NCBI RefSeq assembly: GCF_900141935.1
Contig: NZ_FQYX01000017.1
Location: 1-64,000, forward strand
Length of the DNA: 64,000 bases
DNA from: Arenibacter nanhaiticus
GTDB lineage: Bacteria; Bacteroidota; Bacteroidia; Flavobacteriales; Flavobacteriaceae
Reading direction: 5' to 3'
The notes under the pieces were generated by a model. It did no database searches. It was not told where the DNA came from and saw only the letters and a program-made list of their open reading frames with translations. Position 1 is the first letter of the stretch, and each line of letters opens with the position of its first letter. The translations under genes were made by a program, and so were the position numbers. Positions 36,523-46,654 of this stretch are shown one piece after another.

Positions 36523-36624
36523 GCGATAAAAGTACCAATCATAGGCGAATTTGCAATGCTTATGACCGTTATTTGCCGTAAATATTCTGTTAAATATAAT
36601 TTTTTTTTATTAAAAAAAGTGAAC

Positions 36625-36654
36625 TTGCACAGGATTGCTGAATTGTTAATTTTG
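36625..36654 (+). promoter_or_regulatory. Bacteroidetes promoter of the SurA-like operon
   Basis: TTG at 36625-36627, a 19-nt spacer and TAATTTTG at 36647-36654. The ATG begins 5 nt later, so the mRNA may be leaderless. Confidence 0.65.
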
Positions 36655-36658
36655 CTAT

Positions 36659-37543
36659 ATGTATTTTTTCCGAAAAAAATTAAAAATAACGTCTAAATGG
36701 CTATTAGTAGCCTTGTTGGGGTTGGTTCTAGGGTCTTGTGGTTCTTTTTTCAAGAATAATGAGGACAAAACACCCATCGCTAGGGTAGGAGAGGCTTATT
36801 TGTACAAAGAGGATATAGAATCCCTGTTTGAAAACAATAGGTCAAAAGCCGATAGTGCTACCTATGTGGCCAATTATATTAATACCTGGGCCAGTAAACA
36901 GCTGCTCTTGAGCAAAGCGAAAATAAATTTGCCGGAAGAAAAATTGAAGATCTTTGAACAATTGGTTTCAAACTATCGTACGGACCTATATACCGGGGCT
37001 TATAAGGAAGCATTGGTACTTCAGTCTCAGGATACATCGGTAAGTAAGGAACAGTTGAATGATTTTTATGAGCGACAAAAGGAAAATTTTCAACTCAAAG
37101 AAAAATTGGTAAAGTTAAGATTCGTAGCTTTGCCAGTGAATTACTCGGATAAAGATCTGGTAATAAGTAAGTTAAAGCGTTTTAGGGAAGAAGATAAAAA
37201 ATATCTAGATTCTATAAGTATACAATTTAAAAAGTATAATTTAAACGATTCAATTTGGGTGAGTGCTATACGGGTTATGGAAGAAATTCCATTGATAGTG
37301 CCTGATAATCAGGGATTGTACTTAAAAAACTCACAATTTTTTGAATTACAGGACTCTTTAGGGGTATATTTGGCAAAGATTAATGATGTGTTGGAAATTA
37401 ACCAAATCGCTCCATTATCGTATGTAGAACCAACCATTAAACAATTGCTTTTGAGTAGACGGAAGTTAGAATTTATGAAAAAGCTGGAAGCAGAAATTAT
37501 AGATGAAGCTATTAAAGAAAAAGAATTTGAAGTGTATGAATAA
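36659..37543 (+). CDS. SurA N-terminal-like periplasmic lipoprotein chaperone
   Basis: A 294-residue protein with a lipoprotein signal (LVLGSC, Cys27). It starts like SurA/PpiD chaperones (IARVGEAYLYKEDIESLF), with a long helical domain, but has no recognisable parvulin PPIase domain. It is followed by, and overlaps by 8 nt, a SurA-type PPIase gene, so the pair probably acts in outer-membrane protein folding. The lack of a catalytic domain is seen directly; the chaperone role is inference from neighbours and the N-terminal similarity. Confidence 0.82.
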   Translation: MYFFRKKLKITSKWLLVALLGLVLGSCGSFFKNNEDKTPIARVGEAYLYKEDIESLFENNRSKADSATYVANYINTWASKQLLLSKAKINLPEEKLKIFEQLVSNYRTDLYTGAYKEALVLQSQDTSVSKEQLNDFYERQKENFQLKEKLVKLRFVALPVNYSDKDLVISKLKRFREEDKKYLDSISIQFKKYNLNDSIWVSAIRVMEEIPLIVPDNQGLYLKNSQFFELQDSLGVYLAKINDVLEINQIAPLSYVEPTIKQLLLSRRKLEFMKKLEAEIIDEAIKEKEFEVYE

Positions 37544-38981
37544 GTTAATTAAAACGGGATTTTCCTTTTTATTTTTAATGGGTACCTTAAATGCCCAAGA
37601 AGTTAAAAACGATCCGGATACCACCGTAGATGTGCAAGAGGCGAATGTAGCGGAGGCAGTTGTAACAAAAAACGATTCGGTCAGTGCGTTTAAAAAAATT
37701 AAGTTGGACGGAATTGCTGCTGTAGTTGGCGATTATGTAATTCTAGAATCCGATATTGAAAAAACCTTGATCGACCTAAAAAGTCAAGGTGCTTCTATGG
37801 CCGATATTACGCGCTGTGGGCTGTTAGGAAAACTAATGGAAGACCGTTTGTACGCCCATCAGGCCGTGCAGGACAGTATTTTAGTGTCAGATGACGAAGT
37901 GAACGCTACAGGAGATAGGCAAATACAACAATTGGTTTCTCAGATCGGCTCTATTGAAAAAGTACTGAAGTACTACAAAAAAGAAGACGAGGCTAGTTTT
38001 AGGGAAGATCTGTTCAAGATTAACAAATTGCGAATGCTTTCTGAAAAGATGCAGAACAAGATTGTTTCCGAAATTGAAATTACCCCTGAAGAAGTACGTC
38101 AGTTTTTTAACAATATTCCAGTAGATGAAAGACCTGTTTTTGGAGCAGAATTAGAGATTGCACAAATTGTAAAGGAGCCAAAAGCTTCAGAAGAGGAAAA
38201 ACAAAAAGTGATCGATAAGCTAAATGAAATTAAAGCCGATGTGGAAGATAATGGGGCGAGTTTTAGTGTAAAGGCTATTCTGTATTCTCAAGATCCAGGT
38301 TCTAAATCTAACGGCGGGTTTTATAGTATGACAAGACAAACGCCTTTTGTGAAGGAGTTTAAAGATGTAGCCTTTAGCCTTAGGGAGGGTGAGATTTCAG
38401 ATCCATTTGAAACCCCTTTTGGGTATCATATTATCTATGTGGAGAAAGTTAGAGGACAAGAATTGGATTTAAGACATATTCTTATTTCTCCTGAAGTTTC
38501 TCAAAAAGCCATGGATGATGTTAGGAAAGAATTAGACAGTATTCGCCAAAAGGTTTTGGATGGTGAATTTACCTTTGCAGAGGCCGCATTAAATTTCTCT
38601 GATGAAAAAGAAACGAAATACGATGGTGGATTGTTGAGGAACCCCTCCGATTACAGTTCTCGATTTGAGCTTACTAAAATGGAGCCTGCCCTGTACAACC
38701 AGGTCAGGAATATAAAAGACAATGAGATTTCTCGTCCTATTTTGGAGAACGACCCTAGAGGAGGAGCGGCGAAATACAAAATCATGAAGATTACCAATAG
38801 GTACGATGAGCATGTGGCCGATTTTGCCAAGGATTATATAAAAATCCAAGAATTGGCCTTAAGGGATAAACAATTTAAAGCGATCAAAAAGTGGATGGAC
38901 AAACATATCCAAGATACCTATGTAAGCGTTAATGCTGCCAATAAGGATTGCAATTTTGCAAATAATTGGTTAAAGGATTAA
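37536..38981 (+). CDS. SurA-type peptidyl-prolyl cis-trans isomerase
   Basis: A 481-residue periplasmic chaperone. A signal peptide ends near LNAQ (about residue 21). The N-terminal helical SurA domain (IAAVVGDYVILESDIE) is followed by two parvulin-type PPIase domains, about 200-300 (ELEIAQIVKEP...GFYSMTRQTPF) and 310-410 (LRHILISPEVS...YDGGLLRNP). The ATG at 37536 is preferred over an in-frame one at 37503, which adds a basic tail ahead of the signal peptide. It overlaps the upstream lipoprotein gene by 8 nt and is 4 nt from moxR. Confidence 0.92.
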   Translation: MNKLIKTGFSFLFLMGTLNAQEVKNDPDTTVDVQEANVAEAVVTKNDSVSAFKKIKLDGIAAVVGDYVILESDIEKTLIDLKSQGASMADITRCGLLGKLMEDRLYAHQAVQDSILVSDDEVNATGDRQIQQLVSQIGSIEKVLKYYKKEDEASFREDLFKINKLRMLSEKMQNKIVSEIEITPEEVRQFFNNIPVDERPVFGAELEIAQIVKEPKASEEEKQKVIDKLNEIKADVEDNGASFSVKAILYSQDPGSKSNGGFYSMTRQTPFVKEFKDVAFSLREGEISDPFETPFGYHIIYVEKVRGQELDLRHILISPEVSQKAMDDVRKELDSIRQKVLDGEFTFAEAALNFSDEKETKYDGGLLRNPSDYSSRFELTKMEPALYNQVRNIKDNEISRPILENDPRGGAAKYKIMKITNRYDEHVADFAKDYIKIQELALRDKQFKAIKKWMDKHIQDTYVSVNAANKDCNFANNWLKD

Positions 38982-38985
38982 TTGC

Positions 38986-39939
38986 ATGTCAGACGTTGCG
39001 GCCATTAAGGAATTAGTAGAAAAAAACAACGCCCTAAAAAAGGAGATTGCCAAGGTTATAATTGGTCAGGAGCAGGTAGTAGACCAGCTGTTGATTTCAA
39101 TTTTTACCGGAGGGCATTCCTTACTGATCGGGGTGCCAGGTTTGGCCAAGACGTTAATGGTAAACACTATAGCTTCGGCATTGGGACTAGGGTTTAAGCG
39201 TATTCAGTTTACCCCAGATTTAATGCCGAGCGATATCCTAGGGAGTGAAATACTAGATCAGAATAGGGAGTTTAAGTTTATTAAGGGCCCTATATTTTCT
39301 AATATTATCTTGGCCGACGAAATTAACAGGACCCCTCCTAAGACACAGGCAGCGCTCTTGGAAGCCATGCAGGAAAGGGCGGTAACGATCGCCGGACAGC
39401 ATTATAAACTAGATATGCCTTATTTTGTATTGGCAACACAAAATCCTATAGAGCAAGAAGGTACCTATCCCTTGCCCGAGGCGCAGTTAGATCGTTTTAT
39501 GTTCGCCATAGAATTAAAATATCCCTCGGTTGAAGAAGAGATCATGGTGGTAAAGGCAACCACTTCAGATAAAAAACCACAAATTAACCCGCTTTTTAGT
39601 GCAGCGGAGATTTTAGGGATCCAACAGTTGGTACGCAGAATACCCGTACCGGATAAGGTGGTCGAATATGCAGTCAAATTAGTACATAGTACAAGACCCA
39701 ATGTTAATGGTGCATCAAATTACGTAAAGCAATACATAGATTGGGGCGCAGGACCACGGGCATCCCAGAGTTTGGTTTTGGGAGCCAAAGCCTTTGCTGC
39801 CGTAAATGGCAAATTCTCTCCCGATATAGAGGATGTTAAAGCAGTGGCGCATGGTATTTTAAGGCACCGTATTATTAAAAATTATAAAGCGGAGGCCGAA
39901 GGTATTTCTGAAGAAGATATAATAAACAAACTTTTGTAG
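38986..39939 (+). CDS. MoxR family AAA+ ATPase
   Basis: A 317-residue AAA+ protein of the MoxR type, chaperone-like ATPases that assist assembly or activation of other complexes. Walker A is GVPGLAKT (Lys55), Walker B is ILADEINRTPPKTQAALLEAMQE, sensor 1 ATQNP, and the lid domain is C-terminal. The VWA-domain partners (BatA-type, DUF58) that usually follow MoxR in Bacteroidetes are absent here; it sits instead 4 nt after the SurA gene. Confidence 0.93.
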   Translation: MSDVAAIKELVEKNNALKKEIAKVIIGQEQVVDQLLISIFTGGHSLLIGVPGLAKTLMVNTIASALGLGFKRIQFTPDLMPSDILGSEILDQNREFKFIKGPIFSNIILADEINRTPPKTQAALLEAMQERAVTIAGQHYKLDMPYFVLATQNPIEQEGTYPLPEAQLDRFMFAIELKYPSVEEEIMVVKATTSDKKPQINPLFSAAEILGIQQLVRRIPVPDKVVEYAVKLVHSTRPNVNGASNYVKQYIDWGAGPRASQSLVLGAKAFAAVNGKFSPDIEDVKAVAHGILRHRIIKNYKAEAEGISEEDIINKLL

Positions 39940-40094
39940 GAAATTAGAACATTGCTTGGAACGGAGCAAGGGGAAGTGCACATAAAAACAGCTGTTTTAT
40001 TGCATTTACCTGCTTTTGATAGCAGTGTTTTTTATAATTATGGAAAATTGTCGGAATCTTACTTTAAAAATTTTAAATCCGCAATGTATTTTCT

Positions 40095-40102
40095 TAATTT
40101 TG
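40095..40102 (+). promoter_or_regulatory. Bacteroidetes -7 promoter element before the aconitase gene
   Basis: TAATTTTG, an exact TAnnTTTG match, 33 nt before the ATG; no TTG at the expected distance. Confidence 0.5.
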
Positions 40103-40135
40103 ACAAATTACTTTAACTTAAAAACTTAATAGATA

Positions 40136-42403
40136 ATGGCATTCGATATTGATATGATTAGAAAGGTGTATGCTAATATGACATCACGTGTAGATAAAGC
40201 TCGTGAAGTTGTTGGCAGGCCTCTTACGCTCTCTGAGAAAATTTTATATTCTCATTTATGGGATGGAAATCCTAACACAGCCTACAAAAGAGGAAAAGAC
40301 TATGTAGATTTTGCACCAGATCGAATTGCATGTCAAGATGCTACGGCTCAAATGGCTTTGTTACAATTTATGCAAGCAGGAAAGCCTAAAGTGGCCGTTC
40401 CTACTACTGTGCATTGTGACCACTTAATACAAGCGAAAACCGGTGCTGTAGCCGATTTAAAAGTAGCCAATACTACAAGTTCGGAAGTTTTTAATTTTTT
40501 AGAATCGGTTTCCAATAAATATGGAATCGGATTTTGGAAGCCAGGGGCTGGAATTATTCACCAAGTAGTACTAGAGAATTATGCCTTCCCAGGGGGGATG
40601 ATGATCGGTACCGATTCTCATACCGTAAACGCTGGTGGCCTAGGGATGGTTGCTATTGGAGTAGGTGGAGCAGATGCTGTAGACGTGATGGCCGGTATGG
40701 CTTGGGAGTTGAAATTTCCAAAATTGATCGGTGTTAAATTAACCGGGAGTATTTCTGGGTGGACATCGGCCAAAGACGTAATTTTAAAAGTAGCTGGTAT
40801 CCTTACCGTAAAAGGAGGAACCGGTGCTATTATTGAATATTTTGGTGAAGGGGCCAAAAATCTTTCATGTACCGGTAAAGGGACCATTTGTAACATGGGT
40901 GCCGAAGTAGGAGCTACTACTTCTACCTTTGGATACGACGAGTCTATGGAGCGTTACTTACGTGCTACAGACCGTAACGATGTTGCCGATGCTGCCAATG
41001 AAGTAAAGGATTACCTAACGGCAGATCCTGAAGTATATGCTAATCCAGAAAACTATTTCGATGAAATTATTGAAATCGATCTAGATACCCTTAGACCGCA
41101 TTTAAACGGTCCGTTTACGCCAGATTTAGCTACTCCAGTAGGTGAATTGGGTGAAAAAGCCAAGGCAAACGGATGGCCTTTAAAAGTAGATTGGGGCTTG
41201 ATAGGGTCTTGTACAAACTCTTCTTACGAAGATTTGACCAGGGCAGCTTCTATCGCACAACAAGCCGTTGATAAAAAGATAAAATCGAAGTCCGATTTTG
41301 GGATTAACCCAGGATCAGAGCAAATTAGATTTACCGCAGAACGCGATGGTCTTTTGGAAATCTTCGAAAACCTTGGTGCTACTATATTTACAAATGCATG
41401 TGGACCATGTATTGGACAATGGGATCGTAGCGATCTTAAAGGAGACGAGAAAAATACCATCGTTCATTCCTTTAACCGTAACTTCTCTAAAAGAGCGGAC
41501 GGAAATCCTAATACCCATGCTTTTGTAGGTTCTCCGGAAATGGTGGCCGCAATAGCGATCTCTGGAAGGTTAGATTTTGACCCGATGAACGATACCCTTA
41601 TCAATGAAGATGGGGAAGAAGTGAAATTGGATGAACCAAGAGGGATAGAATTGCCTCCAAAAGGGTTCGAAGTAGAAGATGCTGGGTACTTAGCGCCAGA
41701 TGAAGATGGTTCTTCAGTGGTGGTTAAGGTAGATCCAAGCTCTGAACGTCTACAGTTATTGGAGCCTTTTGTGCCAATTAAACCAGAAAATTTACAAGGC
41801 GCTAAATTGTTGATTAAAGCTTTTGGAAAATGTACCACCGACCATATTTCAATGGCCGGACCATGGTTGCGTTTTAGGGGACACTTGGACAATATAGCGA
41901 ACAATACCCTTATTGGAGCTGTGAATGCCTTCAATAAGAAAACCAACTTTGTAAAAAATCAATTGACAGGTGAGTACGTAGGTGTACCAGATGCACAGCG
42001 TGCTTATAAAGCGGCTGGTATTAAAACGGTTGTTGTTGGTGATCATAACTATGGAGAAGGATCTTCTCGTGAGCATGCGGCTATGCAACCTAGACATTTA
42101 GGAGTTGCCGTGGTAATCGTGAAATCTTTTGCACGTATCCATGAAACAAACCTTAAGAAACAAGGGTTGTTGGGGCTTACCTTTGCCAATGAAAACGATT
42201 ACGATCTAATTCAGGAAGACGATATCTTTAACTTTATCGATATCAATGAATTTGCACCGGATAAGCAATTGACCCTAGAATTGGTTCATGCAGATGGTAG
42301 TAAAGACGTGATTAAATTGAATCATACTTACAATCAATCGCAAATTGAGTGGTTTAAAGAAGGGTCTGCCCTTAACGTTATCAAGAGAGAAAACGTCGCT
42401 TAA
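40136..42403 (+). CDS. Aconitate hydratase, mitochondrial-type
   Basis: A 755-residue TCA-cycle enzyme isomerising citrate and isocitrate. The length and motifs match the mitochondrial-like aconitase rather than AcnA or AcnB. The 4Fe-4S ligands are in [11 protein letters not shown] (about residue 361) and [13 protein letters not shown] (two Cys, about 420-426). The catalytic and substrate-binding segments [31 protein letters not shown] and [11 protein letters not shown] are present. Single gene with terminator. Confidence 0.97.
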   Translation: MAFDIDMIRKVYANMTSRVDKAREVVGRPLTLSEKILYSHLWDGNPNTAYKRGKDYVDFAPDRIACQDATAQMALLQFMQAGKPKVAVPTTVHCDHLIQAKTGAVADLKVANTTSSEVFNFLESVSNKYGIGFWKPGAGIIHQVVLENYAFPGGMMIGTDSHTVNAGGLGMVAIGVGGADAVDVMAGMAWELKFPKLIGVKLTGSISGWTSAKDVILKVAGILTVKGGTGAIIEYFGEGAKNLSCTGKGTICNMGAEVGATTSTFGYDESMERYLRATDRNDVADAANEVKDYLTADPEVYANPENYFDEIIEIDLDTLRPHLNGPFTPDLATPVGELGEKAKANGWPLKVDWGLIGSCTNSSYEDLTRAASIAQQAVDKKIKSKSDFGINPGSEQIRFTAERDGLLEIFENLGATIFTNACGPCIGQWDRSDLKGDEKNTIVHSFNRNFSKRADGNPNTHAFVGSPEMVAAIAISGRLDFDPMNDTLINEDGEEVKLDEPRGIELPPKGFEVEDAGYLAPDEDGSSVVVKVDPSSERLQLLEPFVPIKPENLQGAKLLIKAFGKCTTDHISMAGPWLRFRGHLDNIANNTLIGAVNAFNKKTNFVKNQLTGEYVGVPDAQRAYKAAGIKTVVVGDHNYGEGSSREHAAMQPRHLGVAVVIVKSFARIHETNLKKQGLLGLTFANENDYDLIQEDDIFNFIDINEFAPDKQLTLELVHADGSKDVIKLNHTYNQSQIEWFKEGSALNVIKRENVA

Positions 42404-42424
42404 TTTAGATTTTAAATACTTAGT

Positions 42425-42455
42425 AAAAACTCCTGATTATTATCAGGAGTTTTTT
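42425..42455 (+). terminator. Terminator of the aconitase gene
   Basis: AAAAACTCCTGATa / tATCAGGAGTTTTTT, a 13-bp inverted repeat with a 4-nt loop and a T6 tail, 22 nt after the stop. Confidence 0.93.
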
Positions 42456-42479
42456 AGTTTTGGCAAAAGGTTAAACAGC

Positions 42480-43040
42480 ATGAGAGTTAAGGGAAGGACG
42501 GTTTTAAATATAGCCATAATGGCGGTGATTTTATCCTTTTTTGTAACGCCATTGGGCGATTATAGTAAGGTGATGTTGAATAGGATTTTTTCCTTTTCCC
42601 CTACAGTTGCCAAAGAAGCCAATAGAGAAACTATTGCCGATTACAACTGGAGGTTGAAGGATGAGAATTGGGATTTTTTCAACTTTAAAGAATCGGAAGG
42701 GCGAGTGGTATTTGTGAATTTTTGGAGAACATGGAAGCTGCCTAGTCATGCCGAGCTCGAAAGTGTTCAAAAGCTGTACGATGCCTATAAGGGAAAAGTC
42801 GACTTCTATATTATTACAAATGAAGAAAAAGAACCCGTGGAAAAATTTATGCAGGAACGAAATTTTACTTTTCCAGTCACTTACTCCGTTGTTGGGGACA
42901 GTTCTCCGCTGTCAGGAAGTAATACTCCGCGATCTTACCTTATAGATAAGAAAGGCAAAATAGTCATCCAAAAAGAAGGGGTTGCCGATTGGGATAACGC
43001 TAGGATGTACCAATTGCTAAACTCTCTTCTAGAGAAGTAG
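42480..43040 (+). CDS. TlpA-like thioredoxin-fold protein lacking the CxxC active site
   Basis: A 186-residue membrane-anchored protein: one N-terminal helix (about 8-25), then a TlpA/ResA-like domain. The usual NFWATWCPPC stretch reads NFWRTWKLPS here, so Lys86 and Ser89 replace both redox Cys. The cis-Pro loop (GSNTPRSYLID) and strands are preserved. The downstream gene at 43299 is a close paralogue with an intact CxxC, so this is a tandem duplicate that lost redox function. The ATG at 42480 is chosen because the longer frame would run into the aconitase gene and terminator. Possible non-redox or partner role. Confidence 0.85.
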   Translation: MRVKGRTVLNIAIMAVILSFFVTPLGDYSKVMLNRIFSFSPTVAKEANRETIADYNWRLKDENWDFFNFKESEGRVVFVNFWRTWKLPSHAELESVQKLYDAYKGKVDFYIITNEEKEPVEKFMQERNFTFPVTYSVVGDSSPLSGSNTPRSYLIDKKGKIVIQKEGVADWDNARMYQLLNSLLEK

Positions 43041-43192
43041 GCTATATTTAAATTTAGCTAGGGCATAGGTTTTCAAAAAGGATTATTCATGTATAAGTAT
43101 GGACTGGTGAATATTGTTGTCAGAAGGACGTACGAAAGCTTGTATTGTGTTTTTTGGTACGACTAAATTCCATACCTTCATATGTATGAAAT

Positions 43193-43298
43193 GAGCAAGA
43201 CCCAAAACCGGTCGCAACTATCAATTCAGCTATGCGAATTACATGCTTGTACTAGCGCAGTCGAAGTATGACGGTCGAAAAACAATAAGGATCTGGAT
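43193..43298 (+). promoter_or_regulatory. Two-hairpin leader element, copy B
   Basis: GACC-N7-GGTC at 43199-43213 and AATTC-N8-GAATT at 43223-43240, then a longer stretch with AGCGCAGTCGAAGTATGACGG and the same AACAATAA end as copy A (13251-13333). Directly before the redox-active thioredoxin gene. Confidence 0.6.
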
Positions 43299-43862
43299 AT
43301 GAAGAAAATAGAAAAAAAACGGCTGGTTACCCTACTGATGGTAGTGGCCTTGGTGATTTTCCTATTTACGCCTGTCGGGTTTCATATAAAAGTACAGATC
43401 AATAGGCTTTTAGCATTTAATCCTACACCCGTTGCAGAACGCGAACAGCAAACTATAGGGGATTACGATTGGAAATTACGCGATCTTCAGGATAGTACCT
43501 TTTATTTTGAAGCGCAAAAGGGACAGGTAATTCTGGTAAACTTTTGGGCAACATGGTGTCCTCCTTGTGTCGCCGAAATGCCTAGTTTGCAACAATTGTA
43601 CAACGACTATGGCGATAAGGTGGTCTTTGTGTTCGTAGCGCAGGACCAAGAGAAAAGGGTAAAGCAGTTTTTAACCCAAAACGGGTATGAGCTACCCGTG
43701 TATTTCGAGGCTTCTACAACCCCAACCACACTGTTTTCAAAAAGTATACCTGCTACGTATATCGTGGATAAATCAGGAAAGATTATTGTAGCCAAAACGG
43801 GTGCTGCCGATTGGAACAGTGATGAAACTAGGAAGCTATTAGATCAATTAGTGATCCAATAA
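43299..43862 (+). CDS. TlpA-like membrane-anchored thioredoxin
   Basis: A 187-residue periplasmic disulfide reductase. N-terminal anchor (about 10-24), then a thioredoxin fold with redox Cys87 and Cys90 in FWATWCPPCVAEMP and the cis-Pro loop SIPATYIVD. It likely supplies reducing equivalents for cytochrome or other envelope proteins. It is paralogous to the adjacent gene at 42480 along the whole length, including the membrane anchor. The upstream region is an unusual two-hairpin element. Convergent with crtZ, with a 27-nt gap. Confidence 0.92.
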   Translation: MKKIEKKRLVTLLMVVALVIFLFTPVGFHIKVQINRLLAFNPTPVAEREQQTIGDYDWKLRDLQDSTFYFEAQKGQVILVNFWATWCPPCVAEMPSLQQLYNDYGDKVVFVFVAQDQEKRVKQFLTQNGYELPVYFEASTTPTTLFSKSIPATYIVDKSGKIIVAKTGAADWNSDETRKLLDQLVIQ

Positions 43863-43889
43863 GGGCAATTCCTTAATGAATGTTCAATG

Positions 43890-44339
43890 CTATTTCTTGA
43901 AGTATTTAAAGGGGACGAAAAGCATTCCAAAACACTCTCCGTCTTGTTTGCCTAAATGTTTATGATGCATTTTATGAGCCCTTCTAATGCCTTTTGCATA
44001 CCAGTTATTGGCGTTTCTAAAAAGTTTAAAGCGTTGGTGGATAAAAATATCGTGTACCATAAAATACGCTGCACCATAGGCCATTATACCAAAGCCTAAC
44101 GGCCAACCATACCAAAAGATTGTTTCGGCCCCGGCATAGAAACATCCCATACTCACTAAGGCGTAAAAGATAAAAAAGACATCATTTCTCTCAAACCAAG
44201 AATCGTGGTCTTTTTTATGGTGGTCTTTGTGTAATTTCCATAAAAATCCATGCATAATGTATTTATGGGTAAACCAGGCCATAAATTCCATGAAGGAAAA
44301 AGTAGCAAGAAATATAAGGATCCAAATAATAGTTTTCAT
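43890..44339 (-). CDS. crtZ: Beta-carotene hydroxylase CrtZ
   Basis: A 149-residue membrane hydroxylase of the fatty-acid hydroxylase/sterol desaturase superfamily. It adds 3-OH groups to beta-rings, converting beta-carotene to zeaxanthin. All four His boxes are visible: HKYIMH, HKDHH, HDIFIHQRF and HKMHHKH. It starts 1 nt after the crtB stop, so it is translationally coupled. In relatives a lycopene cyclase gene often follows, but here the next gene is an unrelated thioredoxin on the other strand. Confidence 0.94.
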   Translation of the reverse strand: MKTIIWILIFLATFSFMEFMAWFTHKYIMHGFLWKLHKDHHKKDHDSWFERNDVFFIFYALVSMGCFYAGAETIFWYGWPLGFGIMAYGAAYFMVHDIFIHQRFKLFRNANNWYAKGIRRAHKMHHKHLGKQDGECFGMLFVPFKYFKK

Positions 44340-44340
44340 T

Positions 44341-45180
44341 CTAGACTAGTTTTAATTTGTAATTGAGGTACGATTGTGCCAAAAGGCGAAATTTTTGTGG
44401 GTTGGATACTCGTATGCGACTGTTTTTAATGAATTGCGGTGGCGTGCTTTGTAGTTTTTGTAACAACTTATAATAGTACTTATAGGCCGTGTATACTCCA
44501 AACTTTGCTTGAGGGGGTAATTGGGTAATGCCAGAATACCCTAGCTTAAAATCGGCCTTAATTTCATTAATAATACGAATTTTATCCTCTTCGTTCAACT
44601 GTTTTAAGTTTGTATTGGGAAAATAAGATCTATTCAACTCCTCAAAGTCCGTTTTTAAGTCCCTTAAAAAGTTTACTTTTTGAAAAGCAGATCCCAGTGC
44701 CATAGCCGATACCTTTAAATGCTCATATTGTAAACTATTGCCACTTACGAATACTTTTAGGCACATGAGGCCAACAACATCCGCCGAGCCATAAATGTAA
44801 TCCTGGTATTCCTTAGGGGTGCTGTAAATGGTCTTTTTTAAATCCATTCGCATACTCTTCATAAAATATTGTACCAGATGAAGGGGAATATCATATTTAT
44901 GAAAAGTGTGTTGAAACGAATTTAAAATTGGGTTTAAGCTAATTTTTTGTTCCAAGGCCTCCATAAGATCTTGTTCAAACTTGTCGAATAAATACGGCTT
45001 GTTGTAGTTGTGAAAACTATCAACAATTTCATCTGCAAAACGAACAAATCCATAAATATTATAAATGTCGTATCTAATAGAAGTGTGTAACATTTTGGTG
45101 GCAAGTGAAAAAGAGGTGCTGTATTGCTCCGTAACCAACTTGCTACATTTATATGATACGCTATCAAAAATGTTCTTCAT
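44341..45180 (-). CDS. crtB: Phytoene synthase
   Basis: A 279-residue squalene/phytoene synthase family enzyme that condenses two geranylgeranyl diphosphates to phytoene. The two Asp-rich motifs are present: FVRFADEIVDSF (about 46-57) and NFLRDLKTDFEELNRSYFP (about 165-183). It lies 11 nt after crtI and 1 nt before crtZ. Confidence 0.95.
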   Translation of the reverse strand: MKNIFDSVSYKCSKLVTEQYSTSFSLATKMLHTSIRYDIYNIYGFVRFADEIVDSFHNYNKPYLFDKFEQDLMEALEQKISLNPILNSFQHTFHKYDIPLHLVQYFMKSMRMDLKKTIYSTPKEYQDYIYGSADVVGLMCLKVFVSGNSLQYEHLKVSAMALGSAFQKVNFLRDLKTDFEELNRSYFPNTNLKQLNEEDKIRIINEIKADFKLGYSGITQLPPQAKFGVYTAYKYYYKLLQKLQSTPPQFIKNSRIRVSNPQKFRLLAQSYLNYKLKLV

Positions 45181-45191
45181 AGGTTTTTTTT

Positions 45192-46646
45192 TTAATTATC
45201 ATGAATAAGCTCAGAAACCAATTTTCCTGAAATTAATGCTGGAGGTACTCCTGGTCCTGGAACCGTAAGCTGTCCTGTGAAAAATAAGTTGGCTACTTTC
45301 TTACTTTTTAATTTAGGTCTTAGAAAGGCTGTTTGCATTAATGTATTGGCCATTCCATAGGCATTTCCTTTATAAGAATTATATTGTTCTATAAAGTCGT
45401 CAATACAAAAATCTTCCTTAAAAAGAATATTGGCACTAACTTTTTGATCCGTTAGCTTTTCAAATCTCTTCAATATAATATTAAAATACTGATTGCGCAA
45501 CGCCGGTGTATCCTTTAACCCTGGGGCAATGGGGATAAGAAAAAAGCCTGTTTCATACCCGACAGGTGCCATGGAGTCATCGGTTATCGAGGGGAAATTG
45601 GCATAAAACAATGGCGCTTTTGGCCATTGTGGACTGTCATAGATCTCCTTGGCATGTTCTTCAAAACTGGTATCGAAAAACAAATTGTGATGAGAAACGT
45701 TTTTTAGTTTTTTATCGAAAGCCACATAAAAGAGGAGGGAGGAGGGGGCAAAGACCTTTTTCTCCCAATAGGCTTCGGAGTATTGTCTGTATTGTGGGGC
45801 TAAGAGGCTTTCGGAATGATGGTAGTCGGCGCCGCTAACTACAATGTCGGCTGCAATGTTTTGGGTGGCCACCGTTATTCCGGTAGCTTTACCGTCGGTG
45901 ACAAGGATCTTTTCTGCGGGACTGTTGGTGTGTATGTCAACACCGAGCTCTACTGCCAAGCTGCTCATGGCGTTTATGATCTGGTACATGCCTCCTTTGG
46001 GGTGCCATGTGCCCAAGCCAAAATCGGCATAATTCATGAAACTATAAAAGGAGGGCGTATTTGTAGGTTTGGCTCCAAGGAACAATACCGGGAATTCTAA
46101 GGTTGCAATAAGTTTAGGGTTTTTAAACCTGCGGCGTACTTCTTGACTGATGGTTTTAAAGAATTGGTCTATTCTGATAATGGTGTCTTTGCTGACCAGT
46201 TCTAATGGGGAATTCCCCGGACGTAAAACAATTTTATGAATGGCAATTTCGTAGTTGTCCTGGGCTTTGGCAATAAACTTGCGCAATTGTTCGGAGCTGT
46301 TTTTTTCGATACGGTCAAATTCCAGACAAATTTTATCCATGCAGTCCCCAATGGTGATTACATCGTCCGAGAAAAATATTTTATAAGCCGGATCTAATTT
46401 GTCTAACTGATAATAGTCCGAAGTTTTTTTTCCAAAATCATTGAAAAAATTATCGAAGATATCGGGCATCCAATACCAGCTGGGACCCATGTCAAAGGTA
46501 AAGCCGTCCTTGGTAAACTGTCTTGCCCGACCACCAAGTGTGTTGTTTTTTTCGTAAATAGATACCTTATAACCTTGCTTTGCCAAATAGCAAGCTGCGG
46601 ATAGCGATGAAAACCCCGATCCTATGACGACTGCCTTTTTACTCAT
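45192..46646 (-). CDS. crtI: Phytoene desaturase (CrtI-type)
   Basis: A 484-residue FAD-dependent desaturase that converts phytoene towards lycopene. The N-terminal Rossmann motif is VIGSGFSSLSAACYLAKQGYKVSIYEKNNTLGGRA in gapped form across residues 6-40, and the C-terminal CrtI signature PGPGVPPALISGKLVSE is intact. It is 8 nt after the regulator gene and 11 nt before crtB. Confidence 0.96.
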   Translation of the reverse strand: MSKKAVVIGSGFSSLSAACYLAKQGYKVSIYEKNNTLGGRARQFTKDGFTFDMGPSWYWMPDIFDNFFNDFGKKTSDYYQLDKLDPAYKIFFSDDVITIGDCMDKICLEFDRIEKNSSEQLRKFIAKAQDNYEIAIHKIVLRPGNSPLELVSKDTIIRIDQFFKTISQEVRRRFKNPKLIATLEFPVLFLGAKPTNTPSFYSFMNYADFGLGTWHPKGGMYQIINAMSSLAVELGVDIHTNSPAEKILVTDGKATGITVATQNIAADIVVSGADYHHSESLLAPQYRQYSEAYWEKKVFAPSSLLFYVAFDKKLKNVSHHNLFFDTSFEEHAKEIYDSPQWPKAPLFYANFPSITDDSMAPVGYETGFFLIPIAPGLKDTPALRNQYFNIILKRFEKLTDQKVSANILFKEDFCIDDFIEQYNSYKGNAYGMANTLMQTAFLRPKLKSKKVANLFFTGQLTVPGPGVPPALISGKLVSELIHDN

Positions 46647-46654
46647 TTTAATAG

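Noticed and set aside
41464-41946. A 160-codon minus-strand frame within the aconitase gene
   Set aside because: It is a shadow of a strongly supported gene on the other strand, and shows no family features.
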